Source of the DNA: JAZKFT01 sp965246935
Lineage (GTDB): Bacteria; Bacteroidota; Bacteroidia; Chitinophagales; Chitinophagaceae
Assembly (NCBI GenBank): GCA_965246935.1
Contig: CBDFGC010000006.1
Span: 62,001 to 126,000 of the forward strand
Direction: 5' to 3'
DNA: 64,000 bases
Shown: positions 17,773 through 25,253 of the stretch, one piece after another
Layout: every line of letters starts with the position of its first letter
How positions within the stretch are numbered: the first letter of the stretch is position 1
The notes under the pieces: generated by a model
Databases searched by the model: none
What the model saw: only the letters and a program-made list of their open reading frames with translations
Told to the model about the DNA's origin: nothing
Position numbers and translations under genes: made by a program

Positions 17773-18531
17773 ATGAAGCACCTCCCAAACTTATTCACGT
17801 TACTCAACCTCTTCTTCGGTTGCATTGCCATTGTTTACGTGATGCAGAACGGGATTGATGTGGACGAATTCGGTACCGGCCAATTGCAGTTATCCCAGCA
17901 AATGTGGATTGGCTCCCTGTGCATCGCCATTGCAGCACTGGTTGATTTTGCCGATGGTTTTGTTGCAAGGCTTGTGGGTGCATCTTCCGAACTGGGTAAG
18001 CAACTGGATTCCCTGGCAGATGTGGTAAGCTTTGGGGTGGCACCCGGCCTGATATTGTACCAGTTATTACGAATTAGCCTGGTGCGGCAACCGGATGCAT
18101 TACAAACTTCCATCTGGTGGTTGCTGCCCGCATTTATCCTACCCTGTGCTGCCTGCTACCGGCTGGCCAAATTTAATCTTGACACCCGGCAAACGTATTC
18201 GTTCCGGGGTACGCCGGTTCCCAGTGTCGGGCTTACTATTGCTTCCTTTCCGCTTATTTACTGGAACACCAGCCACACCTGGGCATTGGAACTTATTACC
18301 AACAAATGGTTTTTGTACGCTGTTGTTGCCATCATGAGTTGGCTGATGGTAAGTGATATACCAATCATGAGCAACAAGTTTAAAAACCGGAGCTTTCCTG
18401 CATTGCTGCCGAAGCTATTGTTGCTGGTAATTGCGGGTGCGGGTGCTGCCCTGGCGGGCTGGTTAAGCGTACCGGTTACATTTGTAGCTTTCGTACTGCT
18501 ATCTTTACTTTTTCAAAAACAAATACAATGA
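17773..18531 (+). CDS. pssA: CDP-diacylglycerol--serine O-phosphatidyltransferase
   Basis: 252 residues, integral membrane. It makes phosphatidylserine from CDP-diacylglycerol and serine, the committed step to phosphatidylethanolamine. The CDP-alcohol phosphatidyltransferase signature is complete: DFADGFVARL, then GKQLDSLADVVSFG, supplying the D..DG..AR........G...D...D motif. Several hydrophobic helices follow. The stop overlaps the start of purS by 4 bases (ATGA), so translation is probably coupled, although the two pathways are unrelated. Confidence 0.93.
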   Translation: MKHLPNLFTLLNLFFGCIAIVYVMQNGIDVDEFGTGQLQLSQQMWIGSLCIAIAALVDFADGFVARLVGASSELGKQLDSLADVVSFGVAPGLILYQLLRISLVRQPDALQTSIWWLLPAFILPCAACYRLAKFNLDTRQTYSFRGTPVPSVGLTIASFPLIYWNTSHTWALELITNKWFLYAVVAIMSWLMVSDIPIMSNKFKNRSFPALLPKLLLLVIAGAGAALAGWLSVPVTFVAFVLLSLLFQKQIQ

Positions 18532-18821
18532 CGTTTACAGCACACATTAAAGTAATGCCTTTAAAAGAGTTACTCGATCCGCAGGGAAAAGCGGTAAAAG
18601 ATGGCCTGCAAAACCTGGGCATCAACAGTGTGCAGGATGTACGTATTGGCAAGCACATTACACTGCAGATAAATGCCGGTACAGAACAGGAAGCAAAAGC
18701 GGTTGCCCAGGAAGCTGCTCAGAAATTGTTGGCCAACCCTGTAATGGAGCAGTTTGAAGTGGAAATAGAAAAACCTGTTAGCCTGCCCGATTGGGACAAA
18801 CTATCAAAAGGCGGAGCATAG
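18528..18821 (+). CDS. purS: Phosphoribosylformylglycinamidine synthase subunit PurS
   Basis: 97 residues. PurS is the small subunit that bridges PurL and PurQ in the FGAM synthase complex of purine biosynthesis. Characteristic features are the N-terminal beta strand TFTAHIKVMPLKELLDPQG, then AVKDGLQNLGINSVQDVRIG and the second strand-helix unit ending in QFEVEIE. The C-terminal extension of about 15 residues (KPVSLPDWDKLSKGGA) is a little longer than usual. The ATG overlaps the pssA stop. purL and purQ are not in the window. Confidence 0.9.
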   Translation: MTFTAHIKVMPLKELLDPQGKAVKDGLQNLGINSVQDVRIGKHITLQINAGTEQEAKAVAQEAAQKLLANPVMEQFEVEIEKPVSLPDWDKLSKGGA

Positions 18822-18831
18822 CATTTAAAGA

Positions 18832-18863
18832 AGATATGAAATAGGAGATATAAGATAGGAGAT
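18832..18863 (+). repeat. Heptamer tandem repeat (AGATANN)
   Basis: Four and a half 7-base units (AGATATG AAATAGG AGATATA AGATAGG AGAT). It is one of at least ten heptamer-phased arrays in the spacers of this window. Confidence 0.7.
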
Positions 18864-19065
18864 TTCGCTATGCTGACTTTGCTCATATATTATTATGGGT
18901 AGCCCGGTTTAAGATTATTTTTTATGAGCCTGGCAATTGTATTTCACAAGGCATCTGCATTGGCGTCGCACTCTTGTACAGTAGTAATTCTATTTAGCAC
19001 ATATCTACCATTCATCATCAATCTTAACCACCACGCAGTACATTCGAATTTATTAACTTAGCTAC

Positions 19066-19302
19066 ATGGAAAAAGTAGTCAACATAACGATTAACCAATA
19101 TACCGCATTAGAGGAAGCGAGACAATTGCTGAGCGATACAGATTTTGTACAAAAATTAAGACGGCTAATGGCTATAATGGATACAGCAAAAAGCCCGGAC
19201 GAATTTGAAAATTGGTATACGGGAGACGATTTTAAAGACTTACAGAATACCTCCTTTAAAAATACCTGGTCAGAAGAAGATAAAATTTGGGATCATGTAT
19301 AA
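19066..19302 (+). CDS. Antitoxin of a MazF/PemK-type pair
   Basis: 78 residues, acidic, probably helical, with a C-terminal Trp/Asp-rich tail (TWSEEDKIWDHV) of the sort that wraps a toxin. I recognise no DNA-binding family. It overlaps the downstream toxin by 8 bases, a layout typical of type II toxin-antitoxin operons with the antitoxin first. The identity rests on the neighbouring toxin. Confidence 0.75.
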   Translation: MEKVVNITINQYTALEEARQLLSDTDFVQKLRRLMAIMDTAKSPDEFENWYTGDDFKDLQNTSFKNTWSEEDKIWDHV

Positions 19303-19654
19303 ACAAAAAGAAATAGTGCTGATTCGCTATCCTTTTTCCGACTTTTCCAATTTTAAACTCAGACCTGTACTAGTTGTTTCTAACGATAGTTACAACCAAA
19401 CTTTTCCCGATATTTTACTCTGCGGCATTACCAGTAATACATTTCAGGATGCCTATTCTTTACAATTGAGTAACACAGATTTGGTATCTGGTTTTTTACC
19501 TCATACTTCCGTAGTAAAATGTCACATCTTGCATAGCATTGACGCATCTCTTATTATTAAAAGGGTTGCAATAATAACAGATATAAAATTTATAGAAGTC
19601 CTTGATAAAATCAGGACTTTAGTTTCACTACCAAATCTCTCTGGGGTTATTTAA
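19295..19654 (+). CDS. MazF/PemK-family endoribonuclease toxin
   Basis: 119 residues from ATG 19295, which overlaps the antitoxin stop; the frame is open upstream but that part is the antitoxin gene in another frame. The fold signature is clear: MYKQKEIVLIRYPFSDFSNF, KLRPVLVVSNDSYN, a central ILLCGITSN strand and SVVKCHILHSID. Family members cut mRNA at short sequence motifs. The usual catalytic Arg sits in KLRPVLVV, and the Ser/Thr after the loop is in SVVKCHI. Length is standard, so the toxin appears intact. Confidence 0.88.
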   Translation: MYKQKEIVLIRYPFSDFSNFKLRPVLVVSNDSYNQTFPDILLCGITSNTFQDAYSLQLSNTDLVSGFLPHTSVVKCHILHSIDASLIIKRVAIITDIKFIEVLDKIRTLVSLPNLSGVI

Positions 19655-19712
19655 TTTTCGGCATTTGCTACATGAATAAGTAGTTTGCCAGCATTTATAA
19701 CTAATTCTTTTC

Positions 19713-20414
19713 ATGCTCTACCTCATCCCAACGCCCATTGGCAACTTAGCCGATATGACTTTCCGGGCAGTTGAGGTATTAAAGCAGGTTGATGTAATCC
19801 TTTGCGAGGATACCCGCACTTCTGCTGTACTGCTACAACACTATGGAATCAGCAAACCGCTGTCGCCTTATCACCAGCACAACGAGCATAAAATTGTACA
19901 GCATATAGCCGACCAGTTGGCTACCGGCAAAACTATGGCCCTGCTTACGGATGCAGGCACCCCCGGCATCAGCGATCCGGCTTTTTTACTGGTGCGGGAA
20001 TGTATTAAAAACGATATTAAGGTAGAATGCCTGCCCGGTGCTACGGCTTTTGTACCGGCACTCATTAATAGCGGCTTGCCCACCAATCGTTTTGTATTCG
20101 AAGGATTTCCACCACTGAAAAAAGGCCGTCATACCTTGTTTACCCAATTAGCCACAGAAACCCGTACGCTGGTGTTTTACGAAAGCCCGGTGCGATTGGT
20201 AAAAACCTTGGAAGAAATGGCTAAATATTTTGGCGAAGACCGCCCCTGCTGTGTAAGCCGGGAACTCACAAAAAAATTTGAAGAAAACAAAAGGGGCACC
20301 TTAAAAGAAGTGGCTACCTATTTTGCCGGAAAGGCTGTAAAAGGAGAGATTGTAGTGGTGGTAGCAGGCCATCAAAATGAGGGAGTATCCAAACCTGGTA
20401 AACCGGAAGATTAG
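19713..20414 (+). CDS. rsmI: 16S rRNA (cytidine1402-2'-O)-methyltransferase
   Basis: 233 residues, tetrapyrrole-methylase fold, SAM-dependent 2'-O-methylation of C1402 in the ribosomal P site. Signature blocks are LYLIPTPIGNLADMTFRA, VILCEDTRTSAVLL, LLTDAGTPGISDPAFLLV and FVFEGFPPLKKGR. The C-terminus (GEIVVVVAGH) is complete, with a short tail. It is a normal-length, single-copy housekeeping gene. The tail reaches to within 75 bases of the next gene, whose promoter -7 box lies 25 bases after the stop. Confidence 0.94.
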   Translation: MLYLIPTPIGNLADMTFRAVEVLKQVDVILCEDTRTSAVLLQHYGISKPLSPYHQHNEHKIVQHIADQLATGKTMALLTDAGTPGISDPAFLLVRECIKNDIKVECLPGATAFVPALINSGLPTNRFVFEGFPPLKKGRHTLFTQLATETRTLVFYESPVRLVKTLEEMAKYFGEDRPCCVSRELTKKFEENKRGTLKEVATYFAGKAVKGEIVVVVAGHQNEGVSKPGKPED

Positions 20415-20438
20415 CATCCTGTTTACAACGACGCCTAT

Positions 20439-20446
20439 TATCTTTG
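20439..20446 (+). promoter_or_regulatory. Candidate -7 box TATCTTTG
   Basis: Exact match to the Bacteroidota TAnnTTTG consensus, 42 bases before the ATG of the PepSY-like gene. No convincing -33 TTG partner is visible. Confidence 0.45.
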
Positions 20447-20487
20447 GCACTATTCTTTATCTCATTTCCTTACCAATCACAGCAATC

Positions 20488-20934
20488 ATGAAAAAGCAAT
20501 TAATAGTGTTTGTAGCTGCTGTATTATTAATGGCTTCTACAGGTTTTAGTCAGTTGCGCAAAATACCGGCTGAAGTAACAGAGGCTTTCAAAATTAAATA
20601 CCCTGCTGCCAAAAATGTATCCTGGAATGATAAAATAACATCTTTTGAAGCTTCCTTTAATGAGGAACATGCAAAACAGCGGGCCAGCTTTTCTTCAAAA
20701 GGTGAATGGAAAAAAACCGAAAAAGACTGGACTAGTGCAACGATGCCGGCTGCTATCAGAGAAGGTTATAAGGCAACCAAGTATGCAGACTGGACTATTA
20801 AATCTGTTACAGAGATTACGGAAAACGATGACAAGCATGAGTTTCGCCTGGCAATCGTGAAATCTACCCTTAAAAAGAAAAATATTTACCTGAATGCTGA
20901 TGGCGACCTGCTTAGGGAAGCAGTTACGCTGTAA
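20488..20934 (+). CDS. Secreted PepSY-like domain protein
   Basis: 148 residues from ATG 20488, chosen because it opens a clean signal peptide (MKKQLIVFVAAVLLMASTGF, cleavage after FSQ). The mature part has two PepSY-like units of the type common in Bacteroidota (PF11396-like): VTEAFKIKYPAAKNVSWN...FEASF and AAIREGYKATKYADWTIKSV...FRLAI, ending KKNIYLNADGDLLRE. These small periplasmic proteins are of unknown function; inhibitor-like roles have been suggested. A strong terminator follows. Confidence 0.85.
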   Translation: MKKQLIVFVAAVLLMASTGFSQLRKIPAEVTEAFKIKYPAAKNVSWNDKITSFEASFNEEHAKQRASFSSKGEWKKTEKDWTSATMPAAIREGYKATKYADWTIKSVTEITENDDKHEFRLAIVKSTLKKKNIYLNADGDLLREAVTL

Positions 20935-20952
20935 GAAAGAAATGTTGTTTTG

Positions 20953-20989
20953 TCCTTTCTGCTATCAACAGGCAGAAAGGATTTTTTTT
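20953..20989 (+). terminator. Rho-independent terminator
   Basis: Perfect 10-bp stem TCCTTTCTGC / GCAGAAAGGA with a 9-base loop and an eight-T tail, 18 bases after the PepSY-like gene. Confidence 0.9.
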
Positions 20990-21010
20990 GACTGTTGATT
21001 AATCATTCTA

Positions 21011-22873
21011 ATGAAAGTTATTGCGACGATCCTGTCGGTAATTATTTTACTGGTTGGCTGTACCGGCAGCAGGGCCCAACCCGGCCACTGGCAACAACAT
21101 ATTAAATATGTAATGGATGTAAAACTGGATACGCCTGCCAACAAACTATCCGGCACACAGGTCATTACGTATACTAACAATTCGCCCGATACACTAAGCC
21201 GTATTTTTTTCCATACATATTGGAATGCTTTTCAGCCTAACAGCAGCATGGATATGCGCAGCCGTATAACGGGGCTAACCGTATTGCGCAAAGACACAGC
21301 CGGCAAACAGGTGCTGGATTGGGATCCCCGCGTAAAAGACCGGATTGGCCGTCTTAAGCCCGATGAAATTGGCTATTGCCGGGTAAGCAGCATTAAACAA
21401 GGCAAAACCTTACTTACTACCAAAGACCATGAAACGATTTTAGAAGTAACGATGGCCCAGCCCATCCTGCCTGGCGCCACAGTTACTTTTAATACCGTAT
21501 TCGAATGCCAGGTGCCGGTACAAATACGGCGCAGTGGCCGCAACAATGCCGAAGGTATTCAATACAGCATCAGCCAATGGTACCCGAAAATGGTAGAGTA
21601 TGATTACCAGGGCTGGAATGCCAACCCCTATATTGCCCGTGAGTTTTATGGCGTATGGGGCGATTTTGATGTGAGCATTACGCTGGATAAAAATTATAGA
21701 GTAGCTGCCACCGGTACGTTGCAAAATGCCGGTTCCATCGGCTGGGGATATGATAAAGAAGGCACCGAACTAAAGCCCGTTGCGGGTGCTACCCGTACCT
21801 GGAAATTCAGTGCCCAAAACCTGCACGATTTTGTGTGGGCTGCCGACCTGGATTATAAACATATTACCCGCCAAACAGATGGGGGCCCGTTACTGCACTT
21901 TATTTATCAGCCTACCGATACCTCAGAAGCCAAGTGGCAGGCTACTGCCGATGCCTGTGCAAAAGCGTACCCGTTTATTGCTAAAACCTTTGGCCCGTAT
22001 GCATGGCCATCTTACTCCTTTATACAGGGGGGCGATGGCGGCATGGAATACGGAATGGCTTCACTGGTAAAAAATTCATCGGAGGGCACGGCGCTGCACG
22101 AATGGCTGCATAGCTGGTACCAGCAATTAATGGGTACTAATGAAAGCTTGTATCCCTGGATGGACGAAGGCTTTACCACCTATGCCGAACTGCGCACCAG
22201 CGGCTGGCTTAAAGGTCGCGGCGATACAGCTTTCCGGGCTGCATACCGGGGTTATTACAACCTGGCCCGTAGCGGGTATGAGGAACCAATGAGTACTCAT
22301 TCCGACCATTACAATACCAACTATGCCTATAGCAATGCGGCGTACAGCAAAGGCTGCGTTTTTATGCAACAGTTAGGATATATTATTGGTCAGCAAAATT
22401 TAGACAAGGTGTTGCTGGAGTACTACCGGCTCTGGAACCACCAGCATCCCAACCCGAACGACTTTATCCGGGTGGCCGAAAAGGTAAGCGGGATGGAACT
22501 GGACTGGTATAAAGAATATTGGGTATATACTACCAAAATGATTGATTATGGAATTGATACCGTTGGCACCGATAACGGAACCACTGTTATCCGGCTGTAC
22601 CGTAGTGGCCTGATGCCAATGCCGTTAGATGTACAGATCAGTTTTAAAGATGGAACGAAGGAAATGCACTACATACCACTTAACCTGATGTATGGAATAA
22701 AGCCAGCCGACGACAGCACCACCCGAAAGGTATATGGCGAATGGCGCTGGACACATCCGTATTTTAATATATCCACCAGCCGCAATATGAGCGAAATAGC
22801 CCGCATTGAAATCGACCCGACCGGTCGGCTGGCGGATGTGAATAAAAGGAATAATGTGATGGAAATGAAGTAG
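21011..22873 (+). CDS. M1-family metallopeptidase lipoprotein
   Basis: 620 residues. The N-terminus (MKVIATILSVIILLVGC) is a lipoprotein signal with Cys in LVGC, so the enzyme is anchored in the periplasm or on the surface. The M1 (gluzincin) zinc site is HEWLHSW at about residue 363, with the third ligand Glu in WMDEGFTTYAE. The exopeptidase GAMEN motif is replaced by GGMEYG, as in several Bacteroidota members, so strict aminopeptidase activity is uncertain. The C-terminal third carries a beta-rich domain. It is a single gene behind a terminator. Confidence 0.9.
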   Translation: MKVIATILSVIILLVGCTGSRAQPGHWQQHIKYVMDVKLDTPANKLSGTQVITYTNNSPDTLSRIFFHTYWNAFQPNSSMDMRSRITGLTVLRKDTAGKQVLDWDPRVKDRIGRLKPDEIGYCRVSSIKQGKTLLTTKDHETILEVTMAQPILPGATVTFNTVFECQVPVQIRRSGRNNAEGIQYSISQWYPKMVEYDYQGWNANPYIAREFYGVWGDFDVSITLDKNYRVAATGTLQNAGSIGWGYDKEGTELKPVAGATRTWKFSAQNLHDFVWAADLDYKHITRQTDGGPLLHFIYQPTDTSEAKWQATADACAKAYPFIAKTFGPYAWPSYSFIQGGDGGMEYGMASLVKNSSEGTALHEWLHSWYQQLMGTNESLYPWMDEGFTTYAELRTSGWLKGRGDTAFRAAYRGYYNLARSGYEEPMSTHSDHYNTNYAYSNAAYSKGCVFMQQLGYIIGQQNLDKVLLEYYRLWNHQHPNPNDFIRVAEKVSGMELDWYKEYWVYTTKMIDYGIDTVGTDNGTTVIRLYRSGLMPMPLDVQISFKDGTKEMHYIPLNLMYGIKPADDSTTRKVYGEWRWTHPYFNISTSRNMSEIARIEIDPTGRLADVNKRNNVMEMK

Positions 22874-22906
22874 GCCACCAAAAGAAGAATTAATACCAAA
22901 TTCAAA

Positions 22907-22941
22907 TAGGCAATGGACAACAGGCAATAAGCAAATTGAAT
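22907..22941 (+). repeat. Heptamer tandem repeat (NNGGCAA type)
   Basis: Five units in 7-base phase: TAGGCAA TGGACAA CAGGCAA TAAGCAA ATTGAAT. Relatives lie at 23802, 24518 and 47657-47720. Confidence 0.7.
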
Positions 22942-23022
22942 GTAGACAGCTAAATGAAGTACACAACCAAATTATTGCTGGGATAAGGTTGTTGTATGCA
23001 AGCTATAACATACTCTACTCCT

Positions 23023-23592
23023 ATGGACAAATTAAAATGGATTGAATCAGCAGGCGGACCACTTATTTTAATTTCTGATAAGTGTTATAGCCTGTGGAGT
23101 GGGATATTAAAACGTAGTTCATACTTAGACAACAAAACTGAAGACGCTGACGACTTTTTAAATGCGGATAAAGCCGATTATGGCAAAGCTTGCTTAGTTC
23201 AGGATTATTTAGGGATAGTTAATATTGGAAATGACACTGCACTTGTTCTAGGGGATGAACCATTATTGACTACGGTTTTTCATTCAATAGACAACAGAGT
23301 TGTCATTGCAAGATGGTTTTATGGCGAAAACGAAGCGTTAGTTGACAAATATCTTAAAGCAATAGACCTCAACTCAATCGCTAATTGGAAATTTGCATCA
23401 ACACTTAAATTATCCAGCGACAGACAATTTTTATTTGACTCAGCTTGTTCCGCAAGTATGTTGCCAGAGAAAGAAAACAATAAGTGGTTATCTCTGAACA
23501 TTAAACAAGGGGATTATAAAATTTGGACTTCAATTTACGAGCCTGACGACAAAACAAAATTAATCATTCATAAATTCGACATGACCGATTAG
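23023..23592 (+). CDS. Orphan Imm21-family immunity protein
   Basis: 189 residues from ATG 23023. An in-frame ATG at 22996 lies inside the cassette boundary box and is less likely. The start MDKLKWIESAGGPLILIS, then LWSGI, YGKACLVQDYLGIVNIG, ALVLGDEPLLTTVF and RWFYGENEALV are the hallmarks of Imm21, an immunity family normally found beside polymorphic toxins. No toxin is next to it. It appears to be carried as a one-gene cassette, which would let a cell gain protection without the toxin. It is soluble and AT-rich compared with its neighbours, which supports recent acquisition. Confidence 0.85.
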   Translation: MDKLKWIESAGGPLILISDKCYSLWSGILKRSSYLDNKTEDADDFLNADKADYGKACLVQDYLGIVNIGNDTALVLGDEPLLTTVFHSIDNRVVIARWFYGENEALVDKYLKAIDLNSIANWKFASTLKLSSDRQFLFDSACSASMLPEKENNKWLSLNIKQGDYKIWTSIYEPDDKTKLIIHKFDMTD

Positions 23593-23595
23593 CCT

Positions 23596-23618
23596 GTATA
23601 CAACGGAGGCGTTAGGCG
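23596..23618 (+). repeat. Collapsed attC-like site after Imm21
   Basis: R''-like GTATACAAC and R'-like GTTAGGCG separated by only 6 bases. The imperfect palindromic arms seen at the other sites are missing, so the site may be inactive. Confidence 0.45.
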
Positions 23619-23801
23619 GGCTGAAATGCAAAATTCAACATGTGTAATTCCATTGAACATAGGTAATAAGTTCAGCTTTTTGCTTCAATTTCCCGTCCGA
23701 ATGTAAAGCTCTAAAATAATAACTGTCATACGATTATTCCCGGCAGCATATTATATCAGATTAAACTTAATCATGGAATTGTTTAAGTTGCTGGATTTAA
23801 T

Positions 23802-23830
23802 TTGCTGGTTGCCCATTGCTTGTTGCCTGT
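23802..23830 (-). repeat. Heptamer tandem repeat (NNNNGCA type)
   Basis: On the minus strand: ACAGGCA ACAAGCA ATGGGCA ACCAGCA. It lies in the 298-base spacer (23593-23890) after Imm21, which holds nothing else recognisable. Confidence 0.65.
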
Positions 23831-23890
23831 TTCATAACCTTATTGAAAATGATATTACATGTAAATGTTATCCGCTAACTTCACTATCTC

Positions 23891-24385
23891 ATGAATAAAC
23901 GCTCCTTTAACGCAAAACTGCGCCACCATAAAAAGCCGATGACACTTTACCTAAAGCGGCTGGAACGCCATGCACCCCATGCCCTGGATGCACTGGCCGA
24001 AAAGCTGGATAAGGAAGTATGGAAAGAAGTGCATTGCCTTAGTTGCGCCAACTGTTGTAAAACCATGACCCCTACGTTTACACCGCAGGACATCCGCCGT
24101 ATTTCCGCCCACCTGGGTATGCGCAAAAAAGCTTTTGTTGAAACCTACCTGAAGTACGAGAAAAAAGATAAAGACTGGCAAAATAAAGTGCAGCCCTGCC
24201 AGTGGCTGGATATGGAAACAAATATGTGCAGTATTTATGAAGTACGCCCTGCCGATTGTTCCGGCTTCCCACACCTCACCAAAAAGAAAATGACGGATTA
24301 CATTCACGTGCACAAACAGAACATCAATTACTGCCCCGCTACCTACACTTTTGTACAAAAGCTAATGGCAAACCTGCCGTTGTAA
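23891..24385 (+). CDS. YkgJ-family cysteine-cluster protein
   Basis: 164 residues, soluble. The conserved Cys pattern CLSCANCCKTMTPTFTP, then PCQWLD...MCSIYEVRPADCSGFP, marks the YkgJ/UPF0153 family, predicted to bind a zinc ion or an Fe-S cluster. The function is unknown; relatives lie near varied metabolic genes. The N-terminus (MNKRSFNAKLRHHKKPM) is basic. It is a single gene, convergent with the HAD phosphatase downstream. Confidence 0.85.
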   Translation: MNKRSFNAKLRHHKKPMTLYLKRLERHAPHALDALAEKLDKEVWKEVHCLSCANCCKTMTPTFTPQDIRRISAHLGMRKKAFVETYLKYEKKDKDWQNKVQPCQWLDMETNMCSIYEVRPADCSGFPHLTKKKMTDYIHVHKQNINYCPATYTFVQKLMANLPL

Positions 24386-24511
24386 TTCGCATTGAACATT
24401 GCAAACGGGCAGATCAACAAACACTATTTATAACCTGGCCTCTGTCAAAATTTACATATTTATCTGATATAACATTAAAACAGGCGGCGGAAAATACCTG
24501 ACTGCCTTACA

Positions 24512-25192
24512 CTAATTTACTTGTTGGTTATTGCCTGTTGCCTGTTTGAATTTGGTATGAAGCCAGGCAGCAAAATCCGGGATTTGATAAAAAAGGTAGT
24601 CCGGCTGAAGGGCAATTAACTTTTCCGGTTCGGAAGTAGCTGCCCAGGCTGCAGCGGCTACCGGGATTCCCACTTTCCGGCAGGCAATAATATCACTGGG
24701 TGCATCACCCACATATAGTACTTCTTGTTTATCAATATCTTTCCATTGATCCATTATTAATTGAAGGCCCTCTGCTTTCCGCGGACCTTCCGGCGAACCG
24801 GTTTCGAGCAGTTCAAAATAAGAAACCAGGTTAAACTGTTGTAGCGAAATAGCAGTACTGTGCCTGCCCTTACCGGTAACCATTGCTATTCTGACACCTT
24901 TAATTTTTACCATATCCAGCAGCGGAATAATGCCTTCAAATGGCTGGCTGCATTGGCTGTGCAGGGTTTCGTAAAAATGCAGGTAATCTGCTACACCTTT
25001 ATCGTAATGGTCCGGAGCTAATGCCCGGATAGTTCCTTCTTCTGACGGTCCAAATTCGGCAATAATGTCGGCATCCGTAAGGGTACGACCGGTAAGCGGC
25101 TCAATGGATTGCCTGAATGCCTGGATGCAAAGCGGCAGTGTATCGGCGATGGTTCCGTCCAGGTCAAAAATAATAGCTTTCAGTTTTTGCAT
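24512..25192 (-). CDS. HAD-superfamily phosphatase (phosphoglycolate-phosphatase-like)
   Basis: 226 residues, cytoplasmic. HAD motif I is IIFDLDGTIADTLPL, motif II the MVTGKG block, motif III the Lys in EGPRKAEGLQ and motif IV VLYVGDAPSDIIACR. The helical cap between residues 18 and 90 is subfamily IA. Substrate is unknown; phosphoglycolate or pyrophosphate are options. The last residues (KFKQATGNNQQVN) are encoded inside a heptamer repeat array, so the C-terminus seems to have been rewritten by repeat insertion. It is transcribed after the DegT gene, 61 bases apart. Confidence 0.88.
   Translation of the reverse strand: MQKLKAIIFDLDGTIADTLPLCIQAFRQSIEPLTGRTLTDADIIAEFGPSEEGTIRALAPDHYDKGVADYLHFYETLHSQCSQPFEGIIPLLDMVKIKGVRIAMVTGKGRHSTAISLQQFNLVSYFELLETGSPEGPRKAEGLQLIMDQWKDIDKQEVLYVGDAPSDIIACRKVGIPVAAAAWAATSEPEKLIALQPDYLFYQIPDFAAWLHTKFKQATGNNQQVN
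24518..24550 (-). repeat. Heptamer repeat overlapping the HAD gene 3' end
   Basis: On the minus strand: ACAGGCA ACAGGCA ATAACCA ACAAGTA, in perfect 7-base phase. It is preceded by ATACCAAATTCAAAC, which also precedes the copies at 22.9 kb and (with one change) 47.65 kb. It encodes the last dozen residues of the HAD protein. Confidence 0.65.
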
Positions 25193-25253
25193 GCGAACAA
25201 CTGCATCTGCGTTCGTTAATAATTCTGGTTCAGCTTATATGGCTGTTACATAG

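Larger units (their letters stand above)
22991..23618 (+). mobile_element. Solitary integron-like gene cassette carrying Imm21
   Basis: The left boundary is GTTGTATGC (22991-22999) and the right one GTATACAAC (23596-23604). Their reverse complements match in 8 of 9 positions, as expected for the R' and R'' boxes of a cassette's own attC site. A second GTTAGGCG box follows at 23611. The body contains only the Imm21 gene. The attC here has lost its palindromic arm. The logic is the same as in the three-cassette array at 27.8-30.6 kb. Confidence 0.55.

Noticed and set aside
23593..23890. A second cassette after Imm21, beginning at the GTTAGGCG box
   Set aside because: No gene and no matching GCCTAAC-type end box could be found before the YkgJ-type gene.
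24078..24358. Antisense frames in the YkgJ-type gene
   Set aside because: The Cys-cluster motif on the + strand is decisive.
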